Source: ChocPot-Mid sp043804925 (lineage in GTDB: Bacteria; Bacteroidota; Ignavibacteria; Kapaibacteriales; UBA2268). From it: DNA of 42,945 nucleotides. Every line of letters begins with the position of its first letter. Within the stretch, counting starts at the first letter, position 1. Where the stretch lies: positions 1-42,945 of the forward strand of contig JAZDIP010000061.1 in the NCBI GenBank assembly GCA_043804925.1, in the 5' to 3' direction. The notes below the pieces were generated by a model. That model did not search any database. It was not told where the DNA came from and was given only the letters and a program-made list of their open reading frames with translations. Below, in pieces: positions 15,290 through 23,798 of the stretch. Both the position numbers and the translations under genes were made by a program.

Positions 15290-16507
15290 ATGGAAAAAGA
15301 TAATTCTAAGAAACTAAATTTGTTTCAATTAACTTACAAAAAATTAAAGTTTATTGTTGTTCTAATAATTTGGTCATCAATAATTATTAAATTATTCATT
15401 TATAATTTTGATTCTTATATTTTATATAAATTTTTTGATCCTTGGGTTTATAATTATCGTATAGTATTTTTGCTTTGCGTACTATCGATTTTATGGTTGT
15501 TATTTGGTACTAAGAATTTCTTAAAATATTTATTATATTTTCTTACATTCCCTTTTTTATTAATATTATGGTATTTACCAAAATTATTTACTTGGGAAAT
15601 TCCTAAAATACTTTTCAAAAACAAAATGTGGCTTTTGCTTTTTGTTTATATAAACACAATAATCAATAAAATAATTGAATTAAAAATAAATCTGTTAAAA
15701 TTTTCAATGATTTCTCTATCGTTGATAATTTTTCTGAATACTACAAATATTTTTGCATTATATTTTACTTTTGCTACACTGCTGATTTATCTAATTTATC
15801 ATTATATTGAAAGATTTAAATTAGCATTTTCTCCAATGAAAATCTTTCGATTAAATTTTGAAAAGGAAAAGCTTGAAAAATCCTTCAATGAAGGAAAAAT
15901 TATTGATACTTTTTTGAATTCAGCAAATAATCAAAATACACCTGAAGAATCAAAAAGATTAAATGATTTAGGAATTCTAATATTATTAGAGACTCTATTT
16001 GCTTTCGTCATCAGTAAACTTAAAATTCTAGTAGATAGAAAGTTATACTTAGGCTTTTTTACGATAAAAATTATATCGACGCTATTGATAACATCAATTA
16101 TCCTTTCCTTGTTAAATCTCATATTATCGTTCATTGATAACAATGCATTTATTTTGACATCAAATGCCAATTATTTCGATTATTATTACTATAGTTTTCA
16201 TTCGATGTTTTTTAATAGTATAGAATATATCAAACCATTAAGTGTATTTGCAAAAATACTAAATATTCTTGCACCGATACTTGGTATTATTATTACTTTA
16301 ATCTTATTTACATTATTTTTATCAGCAAAGGATGATGTATATAAAGATAATATCAATAAGGTTATTAAATATGGAGAGAATCAATTAATAATTATTGAAA
16401 CTCGCATTTCGGAAAATTATAAAATAGATATTTTAGATGCATTAGATGAATTAAAACAAATGAAAAGTGCATTTTATAAGATTATTGATATATTCAGAAG
16501 ATATTAA
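15290..16507 (+). CDS. Polytopic membrane protein of unknown function
   Basis: 405 residues from the ATG of MEKDNSKK; a TTG at 15278 is less likely. I do not recognise the family. Five or so hydrophobic stretches occupy ~25-165 and three more ~220-350, separated by a charged cytoplasm-like stretch (~170-215). The C-terminal ~50 residues are charged and probably helical. The gene is strongly AT-rich and rich in Ile, Leu, Phe, Asn and Lys. It follows the methyltransferase-nuclease by 128 nt in the same orientation and precedes the repeat island, so it may have arrived with it. A defence-linked role is possible but rests only on position. Confidence 0.65.
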   Translation: MEKDNSKKLNLFQLTYKKLKFIVVLIIWSSIIIKLFIYNFDSYILYKFFDPWVYNYRIVFLLCVLSILWLLFGTKNFLKYLLYFLTFPFLLILWYLPKLFTWEIPKILFKNKMWLLLFVYINTIINKIIELKINLLKFSMISLSLIIFLNTTNIFALYFTFATLLIYLIYHYIERFKLAFSPMKIFRLNFEKEKLEKSFNEGKIIDTFLNSANNQNTPEESKRLNDLGILILLETLFAFVISKLKILVDRKLYLGFFTIKIISTLLITSIILSLLNLILSFIDNNAFILTSNANYFDYYYYSFHSMFFNSIEYIKPLSVFAKILNILAPILGIIITLILFTLFLSAKDDVYKDNINKVIKYGENQLIIIETRISENYKIDILDALDELKQMKSAFYKIIDIFRRY

Positions 16508-16656
16508 ATTGTATTCAATTGTATTCAATTTATAAATTATTAATATCAAGGTAAAAAAAGAAATTAAAAATCAACGAAATCCAATAATCTGCAAAAATCT
16601 TCACTGCTCTTTTCCCCCTCCCCGTTTCGGGGACTGTCGGGCTGTCCTTGCTTGTC

Positions 16657-16676
16657 CCCCCTCTATCAAGAGGGGG
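16657..16676. other. GC-rich hairpin
   Basis: CCCCCTCT and AGAGGGGG pair perfectly around an ATCA loop. A second small stem, CCCCG/CGGGG, lies at about 16619-16632. No T-run follows, so a terminator role is doubtful. It resembles dispersed palindromic elements. Confidence 0.6.
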
Positions 16677-16679
16677 TTA

Positions 16680-16815
<136 letters not shown>

Positions 16816-16820
16816 TGTGG

Positions 16821-16870
16821 CTCTGTGGCTCTCTGTGAATCCTCCGTGTCCCTCCGTGTAATTGTTCTTC
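16821..16870. repeat. 50 nt repeat, copy 1 (CTCTGTGGCT family)
   Basis: Begins CTCTGTGGCTCTCTGTG and ends near GTGTAATTGT. It matches 17091-17140 with about nine differences in 50 nt. Internally it is itself a degenerate CTCYGTG octamer series. Confidence 0.75.
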
Positions 16871-16943
16871 CATTCTACATTTTACATTTAAAAAAATCAG
16901 CCAAATCATTTCAATCAGCTTCAATCAGTGGTTCAGACATTGG

Positions 16944-16991
16944 TTTCCGTTTCACGTTCTCACGTTTTCGCGTTTTTGCTATTTCACGATT
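16944..16991. repeat. CACGTTT degenerate tandem repeat, copy 1
   Basis: A series of TTTCACG/TTCTCACG/TTTTCGCG units. The reverse complement of the same unit makes up the array at 31844, and another copy lies at 17138-17170. Confidence 0.6.
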
Positions 16992-17090
16992 TAAAATAAA
17001 AATCCTTTCAAAACAAAATAAATTACATTTCATACCAAACTTGTAATTTCGTCCAGCTCGTTCTTTGCAAAATAAATTGTTCGGTAAATT

Positions 17091-17140
17091 CTCTGTGGCT
17101 CTCTGTGCATTCTCTGAGTAGCTCTGTGTAATTGTCTTTC
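17091..17140. repeat. 50 nt repeat, copy 2 (CTCTGTGGCT family)
   Basis: Second copy of 16821-16870, 270 bp downstream in the same orientation. Both copies end in GTGTAATTGT followed by a pyrimidine stretch. Confidence 0.75.
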
Positions 17141-17170
17141 GTTTCACGTTTCACGTTTTACGTTTCACGA
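17138..17170. repeat. CACGTTT tandem repeat, copy 2
   Basis: Four close copies of a TTTCACG unit in a row, directly after the 50 nt repeat. Confidence 0.65.
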
Positions 17171-17320
17171 AAAAATCACAAGAATCATAGTTCTGACAAC
17201 GGAAAACAGATAACGATAGAAAAAAAAACACGGCAATTAAGACATTATCTGTTAAACACTGAAACAACAGCTACTTACAGTGTCATTGCTTAAAACTAAT
17301 GTTCGACATTAACGACATAT

Positions 17321-17428
17321 AAAAAAAATAAAAAGTAAAAAAAGTAAAAAAAAGTAAAAAAAGATAAAAAAAGATAAAAAAGATAAAAAAAGATAAAAAA
17401 GATAAAAAAGATAAAAAAAATAAAAAAA
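17321..17428. repeat. Phased A-tract array
   Basis: Runs of 4-8 A are interrupted by single T (in AGT or GAT) at 17329, 17336, 17345, 17355, 17365, 17375, 17384, 17394, 17403, 17412 and 17421. After the first gap the spacing is 9-10 bp, close to one helical turn. Such phasing is known to bend DNA. Confidence 0.8.
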
Positions 17429-17431
17429 TGC

Positions 17432-17523
17432 GGTGAATTTGGTGAAACTAACTTTTATCAACCCAATAATTCCTTAATTGATAACGAGTTACAAAATCAA
17501 TGAATTTCACCTCTGATTTCACC
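17432..17523. other. Imperfect inverted repeat of GGTGAA blocks
   Basis: GGTGAATTTGGTGAAA (17432-17447) faces TTTCACCTCTGATTTCACC (17505-17523), which pairs as two GGTGAA blocks with a bulge. It overlaps the end of the recQ remnant and may mark the edge of an insertion or deletion. Confidence 0.4.
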
Positions 17524-17695
17524 TTGATTTCGTTCTTTGATATAAAATTCCACCTCCCGTCGGCATAATTACCAATGTATCCTTCTTTTGGACAACACTA
17601 TCAATAATTTCCGGTTGAAGTGGTCTGAACTCCTTATAACCAAATACATTCTTTAGCAAATCCTTTGGAGTTGTATTGTCCTTATTGAAACTCAA
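17519..17695 (-). pseudogene. recQ: recQ helicase N-terminal remnant
   Basis: On the minus strand, ~58 codons read like the start of RecQ: L-L-K-N-V-F-G-Y-K-E-F-R-P-L-Q, then I-I-D-S-V-V-Q-K-K-D-T-L-V-I-M-P-T-G-G-G. The Walker A lysine and serine that should follow (G-K-S-L-C-Y-Q) are replaced by I-L-Y-Q, as if two codons were lost, and the frame stops five codons later. About 90% of the helicase is absent. The only start-like codon is a TTG at 17695. It lies just downstream of glgP on the same strand, with phased A-tracts and other repeats beyond it. It is too short to work as a helicase. A deletion or insertion through the gene is the likely cause. Confidence 0.75.
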
Positions 17696-17711
17696 TAACT
17701 TAACCTCAATA

Positions 17712-17746
17712 AATTAGTAATTAGTAATTGATAATTAGTAATTAAT
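17712..17746. repeat. AATTAGT-type heptad repeat at the glgP stop
   Basis: Five heptads in a row (AATTAGT, AATTAGT, AATTGAT, AATTAGT, AATTAAT) end exactly at the glgP stop codon. The unit differs by one base from the AATTAAC arrays elsewhere in the window. Confidence 0.75.
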
Positions 17747-20301
17747 TACTGCGCCCATGCACAAATATATAGCTCCGAAGGACAGACCATCAATGGATGT
17801 GTCGGCAAAACCCGGACGGTGAAGCCCTGAACACCTGTGTCGGAGCAAGTATAAGAACCTTCGTAAAAATGATTCTTATGTTCCGAACGGACTAATTTCA
17901 ATTTTTCGGATTTGGTATTGATAAGCTCACCCAAGTGGTCAACAGTACCATAATAAACCTGTACAATAACATCGTTAGGAGTGAGTTTGCCCAAAGTTAC
18001 ATTTGCCGAAACCTTGATTGGTTTACCGATATAATTTTCACCGTTTTCTTCCATAGAAACATCCATAATTTCAACGTTAGTCCATTCGTTACGGACAATA
18101 TCCTTCCATTCTTTGAATTTTGCGGCACTTCCGGCATTGTTTTGAGTTAATACCGAGTAGTTTTTAAGTGCATTCAGATAAAACATATTGGCATAATCTT
18201 TGACCATTCGTTCACTGGAGAACCTGCCTGCATTAGTTCTGATAGTCTCTTTAAGAAACGAAACCCATTTGTCTGGAGTTTTATTTGATTTTTCCCTGTC
18301 ATAAAACATAGGTATAATTACTTGTTCGAGCATATCGTATAAAGCGCCTGCTTCTACAATGTTTTGTTCATCGTAATTGTCATATTCTTCGCCATGTCCG
18401 ATAGAAAAGCCGTTTTTACCGTTAAATGCCTCGTCCCACCAGCCATCGAGAATACTGAAGTTCAGACAACCGTTCAATGCGGCTTTCATACCGCTTGTTC
18501 CGCTTGCTTCCATTGGTCTTACGGGAGTATTAAGCCATATATCGCATCCCTTGACCATATAGCGGGCAATTACCGTATCGTAGTCTTCTAAAAATACGAC
18601 ATGCTTCTCAAGGTTATACTCCCTGACTTTTTGAATAATGGACTGTATAACTTCTTTTCCCTGAACATCGTGAGGATGTGCCTTTCCGGCGAGAACAATT
18701 TGAACCGGTTTGTCAAATTTTTTGAGTATGGTAGCTAATCTTTCCATATCGGTAAAGAGCAAAGTAGCTCTTTTATATGTTGCAAACCTTCGTGCAAAAC
18801 CGATAGTAAGAGCATCGGGGTCAAGATATTCATTTATTTTGCTTACTTGTTCGGGAGGTAGATACCCCTTTTGTCTGCGTTTTAGATATTCTCTTGCAAA
18901 GAGAACCAAACGAACTCTGCGTCTTGTTTTTTCTCTCCAAAGTTCTTCGGAAGGGATGGTATCAATTTTATCCCAAATTTCCTGGTTATCAACTTCAGTT
19001 CTCCATTTTGGCGAAAAATATCTGTCAAATAGCTCGGTAAATTCACGTGCTACCCATGTCATAGTGTGAATTCCATTAGTGATATGCTGAATTGGTATTT
19101 CATCCACTGGAAAACATTTCCAGATATTCTGCCACATTTTTCGAGCAACCTCACCATGTAACTTGCTTACTCCATTGTGATAGGAAGTGAGCTTCAAACC
19201 TAAGACCGTCATAGAAAAATCTTCATTAGGATTGCTTTCATCCATTTGTCCCAGTCGGAAAAAGTAATCTTTGGACAATCCCAAATTAGGATAGTAATTA
19301 TGAAAATAATCTTCCATTCTTCCAATCTTAAAGGTTTCATTACCCGCAGGAACAGGGGTGTGAGTCGTAAAGACGGATGTCGCTTTCGTAATTTGTTTTG
19401 CAGAACGGAAATCAAGGTTATACTTCTGCATGTACATGTGTGTTCGCTCTAATAGAGCATAAGCGGCATGCCCTTCGTTGATATGCACTGCTTCAGGTAA
19501 AATATTCAGTGCTTTCAAAGCACGCATTCCTCCAATACCGAGTATAATCTCTTGCTGAATTCTTGTTTCACGAGTACCTCCATAAAGCTGGTCTGTAATG
19601 TCCCTGTATTCTTCCAAAACGTTAGGTCCGATATTTGTATCCATAAGGTAAAGCGGAATTTTGCCGATTTGCATTCTCCAAATCTGAGCCCAAGCTTTTC
19701 CTTTTGGCAAATCCACTTCAATTAGCAATGGTTCTCCCAGTTCGTTTTTCTCGAGGGTTAAGGGCATCGAGTAAAAATCATTATAGGGATAGTATTCGTT
19801 CTGCCAACCGTGTTGAGTCAGTCTCTGACGAAAATAGCCCTGTTGATAAAGTAATCCAACACCAATTAAATTTAGCCCAAGATCGCTCGCACTTTTCAAA
19901 TGGTCGCCGGACAAAATTCCAAGACCACCCGAGTAGTTGGGGAAGCTTTCATTAATACCATATTCCGTACTAAAATATGCTATTGTACCGGCAGGTTTAT
20001 CTTCGATTCTATCGTACCAGGATGTTGATTTCATGTAGGAATTGAACTTTTTATAAATATAGTCAAGGAATGAAGTAAAATCAGTCTGTTCGGCAAGCTT
20101 GTTTAATCTTTCGATAGTCAGCTTGTTTATCATTTGAACAGGATTGTGGTTTACATCTTCCCAAAGTTCCCTATCTATTCGTATAAAAAGTTCTTTTGCT
20201 TCGGAGTTCCAGCACCACCAGTAGTTGTATGCAAGTTCTTTTAAAGCTGCAATTCTTTCCGGCAAGTGTGCCGTTACAATAAAATCATGAACCGGTTTCA
20301 T
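17746..20301 (-). CDS. glgP: Alpha-glucan (glycogen) phosphorylase
   Basis: 851 residues, cytoplasmic, PLP-dependent. It releases glucose-1-phosphate from glycogen or maltodextrin. The start is the ATG at 20301, preceded by GGGAG at good spacing; the longer frame from 20325 is unlikely. An N-terminal DUF3417-like region with Y-N-Y-W-W-C-W-N at ~25-32 marks the Thermotoga AgpA-type subfamily rather than the E. coli type. N-E-G-H-A (~275) and the PLP site E-A-S-G-T-S-G-M-K with Lys606 are intact. It faces away from the hypothetical/tsaC/ptsH/ptsI run. HPr is known to affect glycogen phosphorylase in enteric bacteria; a link here is only suggested by proximity. Its 3' end abuts a heptad repeat and a recQ remnant. 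Confidence 0.95.
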   Translation of the reverse strand: MKPVHDFIVTAHLPERIAALKELAYNYWWCWNSEAKELFIRIDRELWEDVNHNPVQMINKLTIERLNKLAEQTDFTSFLDYIYKKFNSYMKSTSWYDRIEDKPAGTIAYFSTEYGINESFPNYSGGLGILSGDHLKSASDLGLNLIGVGLLYQQGYFRQRLTQHGWQNEYYPYNDFYSMPLTLEKNELGEPLLIEVDLPKGKAWAQIWRMQIGKIPLYLMDTNIGPNVLEEYRDITDQLYGGTRETRIQQEIILGIGGMRALKALNILPEAVHINEGHAAYALLERTHMYMQKYNLDFRSAKQITKATSVFTTHTPVPAGNETFKIGRMEDYFHNYYPNLGLSKDYFFRLGQMDESNPNEDFSMTVLGLKLTSYHNGVSKLHGEVARKMWQNIWKCFPVDEIPIQHITNGIHTMTWVAREFTELFDRYFSPKWRTEVDNQEIWDKIDTIPSEELWREKTRRRVRLVLFAREYLKRRQKGYLPPEQVSKINEYLDPDALTIGFARRFATYKRATLLFTDMERLATILKKFDKPVQIVLAGKAHPHDVQGKEVIQSIIQKVREYNLEKHVVFLEDYDTVIARYMVKGCDIWLNTPVRPMEASGTSGMKAALNGCLNFSILDGWWDEAFNGKNGFSIGHGEEYDNYDEQNIVEAGALYDMLEQVIIPMFYDREKSNKTPDKWVSFLKETIRTNAGRFSSERMVKDYANMFYLNALKNYSVLTQNNAGSAAKFKEWKDIVRNEWTNVEIMDVSMEENGENYIGKPIKVSANVTLGKLTPNDVIVQVYYGTVDHLGELINTKSEKLKLVRSEHKNHFYEGSYTCSDTGVQGFTVRVLPTHPLMVCPSELYICAWAQ

Positions 20302-20476
20302 AAGTTTTTCTCCCTTTTTTATCAATCCATTAGAATATAAAATATAAAGTTAAAATAATAAATTATATTTACAAAATAATATTCTCAAAAATAATTTTTT
20401 AGATATTTACAACAAATTTCGTAAATTAATGTTTATTTTAAAAATTATTTAGTTAATATTAATTTGGAGGTTATAA

Positions 20477-20971
20477 ATGGCATTTAGAGATAGTTTTTCG
20501 ACAGAAGAATGGAGAACATTACAATTTGCTCATTTTTGGATTTTTCGGGCTGTAGCAGGAATTGACCAAAATATTGATACTGAAGAAAAAATTGCCTTGC
20601 AAAGCATAATGGAAAATGGTGCAAAATTTGAAAATCCATTGGCCAGAGAAATTATGATGGGTATTGAATTCAATATTGACGGTATTTCAGCGGCTTTTGC
20701 GGATGATAAACGGAATATAGAGAAAGGCCTGATTGATGTTGCTGATTTACTCGATAATAAAGTTGATAAGGAAACAGCTCTTAATTTTAAGAAAACTTTG
20801 CTTGCAATAGGTATTTCAATTGGACAGGCATCGGGTAAATGGTTTTCTGCAAAATTCAGCAAAGAGGAAGTTGGAGCTTTAAAAGATGCGGGATTGTTCT
20901 TGCGGGTTTCTGAGGATGACTTGCAAAAACCGCCACTTCTAAATGATATTTTGATGTCTTTTTCCAATTAA
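20477..20971 (+). CDS. Hypothetical helical protein, TerB-like at best
   Basis: 164 residues, soluble, mostly helical, with no signal peptide. The ATG has a strong site (GGAGG) 7 nt upstream, so it is a real gene. I-D-Q-N-I-D-T-E-E-K-I-A at ~35 and N-K-V-D-K-E-T-A-L at ~94 look like two acidic repeats of a TerB-type helical bundle, and S-K-E-E-V-G-A-L follows near 134. That resemblance is weak and no function should be taken from it. It leads the run that continues into tsaC, ptsH and ptsI; tsaC follows closely and may be translationally coupled to it. Confidence 0.8.
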   Translation: MAFRDSFSTEEWRTLQFAHFWIFRAVAGIDQNIDTEEKIALQSIMENGAKFENPLAREIMMGIEFNIDGISAAFADDKRNIEKGLIDVADLLDNKVDKETALNFKKTLLAIGISIGQASGKWFSAKFSKEEVGALKDAGLFLRVSEDDLQKPPLLNDILMSFSN

Positions 20972-20988
20972 TTTTAGAACCTGAATAC

Positions 20989-21633
20989 CTGGAAACAGAA
21001 CTTATAAATATTTCCGACGAATTCGAAAAAGGCATTGAAAAAGCATCAATTCTTATATCGAATGGTGAAGTTATTGCAGTTCCGACCGATACCGTTTATG
21101 GATTGCTGTGCGGTATTTTTAATACACCTGCAATTGAAAAAATCTTTGAGTTAAAACAAAGAGATTCTAACAAACCATTAGTGGCTTTTTGTAAATCAAT
21201 CGAAGAAATTGAAAGACTTTGTTATGATATTCCGGATATTTTCTACATATTAGCTAAAAGGTTTTTACCCGGTCCATTAACAATTGTTCTTAAGAGAAAT
21301 AAAAACGTATTAGGCAATGTTTGTAGCGGAATGGATACGATAGCTGTAAGAATACCCTACTACAAATTTATAAATAAACTGATGGATAGTTTGGAATTCC
21401 CGCTCGCAAGTACTTCGGCTAATATTTCGGAGGAGAAGACATTCGTTCATGTTACTGATGTAATTAAAACCTTCTCAGGACAAATCCCATTAATTATTGA
21501 TGGGGGCCGTTGTCCTTTGGGAATAGAATCAACAGTTATAGATTTAACTGCGAAAGAGATAAAGATTGTTAGGGAAGGATTTATAAGAAAAGAACAATTG
21601 GCAATATTTTTTAATAATTATATATCAAAATAG
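20989..21633 (+). CDS. tsaC: L-threonylcarbamoyladenylate synthase (Sua5/YrdC/YwlC family), probable CTG start
   Basis: Makes threonylcarbamoyl-AMP from threonine, bicarbonate and ATP for the t6A37 modification of ANN-decoding tRNAs. The family core is intact: P-T-D-T-V-Y-G-L near residue 35, K-R-F-L-P-G-P-L-T, A-V-R-I-P, S-T-S-A-N-I-S and I-E-S-T-V-I-D. The first ATG/GTG/TTG in frame is the TTG at 21103, which would cut off the essential P-T-D-T-V-Y-G motif. The frame is open back to 20947 and holds no other usual start. A CTG at 20989, 17 nt after the previous stop, gives 214 residues, a normal length; ATT at 20971 is an alternative. No clear Shine-Dalgarno site is seen, so coupling to the upstream gene is likely. 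Confidence 0.85.
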   Translation: METELINISDEFEKGIEKASILISNGEVIAVPTDTVYGLLCGIFNTPAIEKIFELKQRDSNKPLVAFCKSIEEIERLCYDIPDIFYILAKRFLPGPLTIVLKRNKNVLGNVCSGMDTIAVRIPYYKFINKLMDSLEFPLASTSANISEEKTFVHVTDVIKTFSGQIPLIIDGGRCPLGIESTVIDLTAKEIKIVREGFIRKEQLAIFFNNYISK

Positions 21634-21679
21634 ATACTTTTTTCATATATTAATATTAACAGTATTGCATTAAAAATAA

Positions 21680-21946
21680 ATGATTGAACGAGAGGTAAAA
21701 ATAGTAAACCGGGCAGGATTGCATACAAGACCTGCAGCATCGTTAGTGAAATTAGCAGTCAAGTTTGATTCCGAAGTAACGTTGATTCGTGACGGATTTG
21801 CTATTAATGCAAAAAGTATAATAGGTGTAATGACTTTAGCGGCTGAAAAAGGGAGCAGATTAATACTTCAGGTCGAAGGTGAGGATGAAGATGCAGCTAT
21901 TGAAGAAATCTGCGATTTATTTAGTACGGGATTTGGGGAATACTAA
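21680..21946 (+). CDS. ptsH: HPr phosphocarrier protein
   Basis: 88 residues, normal for HPr. It carries phosphate from EI to EII proteins or regulators. His15 in G-L-H-T-R-P-A-A is the phosphorylation site. Ser46 in A-K-S-I-I-G-V-M matches the HPr kinase site, so regulation by HprK is possible. ptsI follows 18 nt later. No EII permease gene is in the window, so a regulatory PTS is plausible. Confidence 0.95.
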   Translation: MIEREVKIVNRAGLHTRPAASLVKLAVKFDSEVTLIRDGFAINAKSIIGVMTLAAEKGSRLILQVEGEDEDAAIEEICDLFSTGFGEY

Positions 21947-21964
21947 TTTTAATTAGAGAAATTT

Positions 21965-23722
21965 ATGTTGATTAAGGTGGATGTCAAAACTGAAAATAAA
22001 ATTGGATTAACTCAAAATATTTTGAGAGGAATTCCATCGTCTCCAGGTTTGGTACATGGTAAAGCAGTTGTTTTACAACCAGAAACACTGGTCTTTCCAT
22101 CTGACCGAATTGATGAAGAATCTATTCCAGGAGAATTGCAAAGACTCGAGGCAGCAGTAAACGATTTAATTCAGGAATTTGTAAGTGCTTTAAGCAAAGT
22201 TAAGGAGGATGCAAAAAATGTTGCGTCAGTTCTTGAATCCGATTTAATGATATTAACGGATGAAACCTTCTTGAAGACCATAAAGGAAAGGATACGAACC
22301 GGCTTTTCTACTGAAAATGCCATTATACAGGAATTTGATAATCAAATACATTTTTTGTTGAAATCCAAAGACCATATTCTACGTGAAAGAACTTTAGAAC
22401 TTGAACATATTAAGGAAAGATTAATATCCGTGCTGAGAAACAGATGTATTTTTTACGGAAGCGGTAATAATTCGATAGTTGTCGCACAATCTTTAACGCC
22501 TACGGATATAGTAAATTTCAAAGAAGCAGGAGTATTGGGTTTTGTAACAGAGGTGGGAGGAATCACATCACATAGTTCAATTCTTGCAAGAAGTTATGAG
22601 ATAGTGGAAGTAATTGGTATAAAAGAAGCAACTTCTATTATTCGGGATAACGAAAATTTGATAATAGACGGATATGCCGGGACAGTAACTGTCAATCCAT
22701 CAAAAAAATCTGTTTCAGTTTATGTTACTAAAAAGCATAAGGAACAAGAACACAAAAAACAGCTTGGTGAACTTGCTAAATTAAAATCAGTAACACTTGA
22801 CGGGAAAGAGATTCGGCTTATGGCTAATATCAATGTACCCGAGGATTTGGAAACTGCAATTATTTATGGTGCAGAAGGGATAGGATTAGTACGTTCGGAA
22901 CAATTGATAATAACCAAGAATTCAATTCCAACCGAGGAAGAACAATATCTATGGTACAAATCAATTGCCGATATGATTTATCCCGAATCGGTAACAATAA
23001 GAGCGTTTGATATTGGTAGCGATAAGTACTCTGAAGGTATGCCAAAACATGAGCAAAATCCTGCATTAGGTTTCAGAGGAATTCGTTTTTTATTACATAG
23101 GGATGACATATTTCGTTCACAGATACGAGCTGTCTTAAGAGTATCGAAAAATAAGAATGTGAGATTGATGCTGCCTTTGATTACATGTTATAATGAAGTG
23201 GAAAAGTCAGTTAAAATTATTGATGATTGTAAGAATGAACTGTTAAGTGAAGGAATACTTTTCGATTCGGAAATGCCGGTGGGCATTATGATAGAAACAC
23301 CTGCTGCGGCTATTCTTTCGGACAAAATCGGTTCATTTGTAAACTTCTTTAGCATTGGTACGAATGATTTAACTCAATATACTTTAGCAGTTGACAGAAC
23401 CAATGAATTTGTTTCTTCAATCTATGATTCATTTCACCCTACTGTATTAAGTTTGATTAAACTAACGGCAGATGCCGCGATTAAGTATAATATTCCCGTA
23501 TCGGTTTGCGGAGAATTGGCAGGGCATGCTGCGGCTACAGCTCTTTTAATTGGCATGGGTATCGATGAATTAAGTGTATCACCCCCCATTCTTCTTGAAT
23601 TGAAGAAAAGGGTTAGAGAAATTAAATATGAAGATTCTAAAGATTTAGCCACTGAAATATTAAAAATTGCGGATTGTGAAAATATAAGACAAAAACTTAG
23701 TTTTAGTGAAGAGAATTTATAA
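21965..23722 (+). CDS. ptsI: PTS enzyme I (phosphoenolpyruvate-protein phosphotransferase)
   Basis: 585 residues, full length. It takes phosphate from PEP and passes it to HPr. Domains in order: N-terminal HPr-binding and swivelling domain with G-G-I-T-S-H-S-S-I-L-A-R and His203 as the phospho-site, then the PEP-binding barrel with R-G-I-R-F-L and the acid-base Cys515 in C-G-E-L-A-G-H. All key residues are present, so it should be active. The gene forms a tight pair with ptsH. The ATG at 21965 gives a short N-terminal extension before the usual G-I-P-S-S-P-G. The downstream hydrolase is 76 nt away. Confidence 0.96.
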   Translation: MLIKVDVKTENKIGLTQNILRGIPSSPGLVHGKAVVLQPETLVFPSDRIDEESIPGELQRLEAAVNDLIQEFVSALSKVKEDAKNVASVLESDLMILTDETFLKTIKERIRTGFSTENAIIQEFDNQIHFLLKSKDHILRERTLELEHIKERLISVLRNRCIFYGSGNNSIVVAQSLTPTDIVNFKEAGVLGFVTEVGGITSHSSILARSYEIVEVIGIKEATSIIRDNENLIIDGYAGTVTVNPSKKSVSVYVTKKHKEQEHKKQLGELAKLKSVTLDGKEIRLMANINVPEDLETAIIYGAEGIGLVRSEQLIITKNSIPTEEEQYLWYKSIADMIYPESVTIRAFDIGSDKYSEGMPKHEQNPALGFRGIRFLLHRDDIFRSQIRAVLRVSKNKNVRLMLPLITCYNEVEKSVKIIDDCKNELLSEGILFDSEMPVGIMIETPAAAILSDKIGSFVNFFSIGTNDLTQYTLAVDRTNEFVSSIYDSFHPTVLSLIKLTADAAIKYNIPVSVCGELAGHAAATALLIGMGIDELSVSPPILLELKKRVREIKYEDSKDLATEILKIADCENIRQKLSFSEENL

Positions 23723-23798
23723 AGTTTGTAGAAACATTTATGTGTTGTATGTCTGTACATAATAATGTTGGGATGGATTAATTTAATTTAGATTTATA

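Noticed and set aside
20947..20988. Frameshift fusion of the hypothetical gene at 20477 with tsaC
   Set aside because: Both proteins have natural lengths apart, and the first ends without any TsaC-like sequence. A non-AUG start explains the data more simply.
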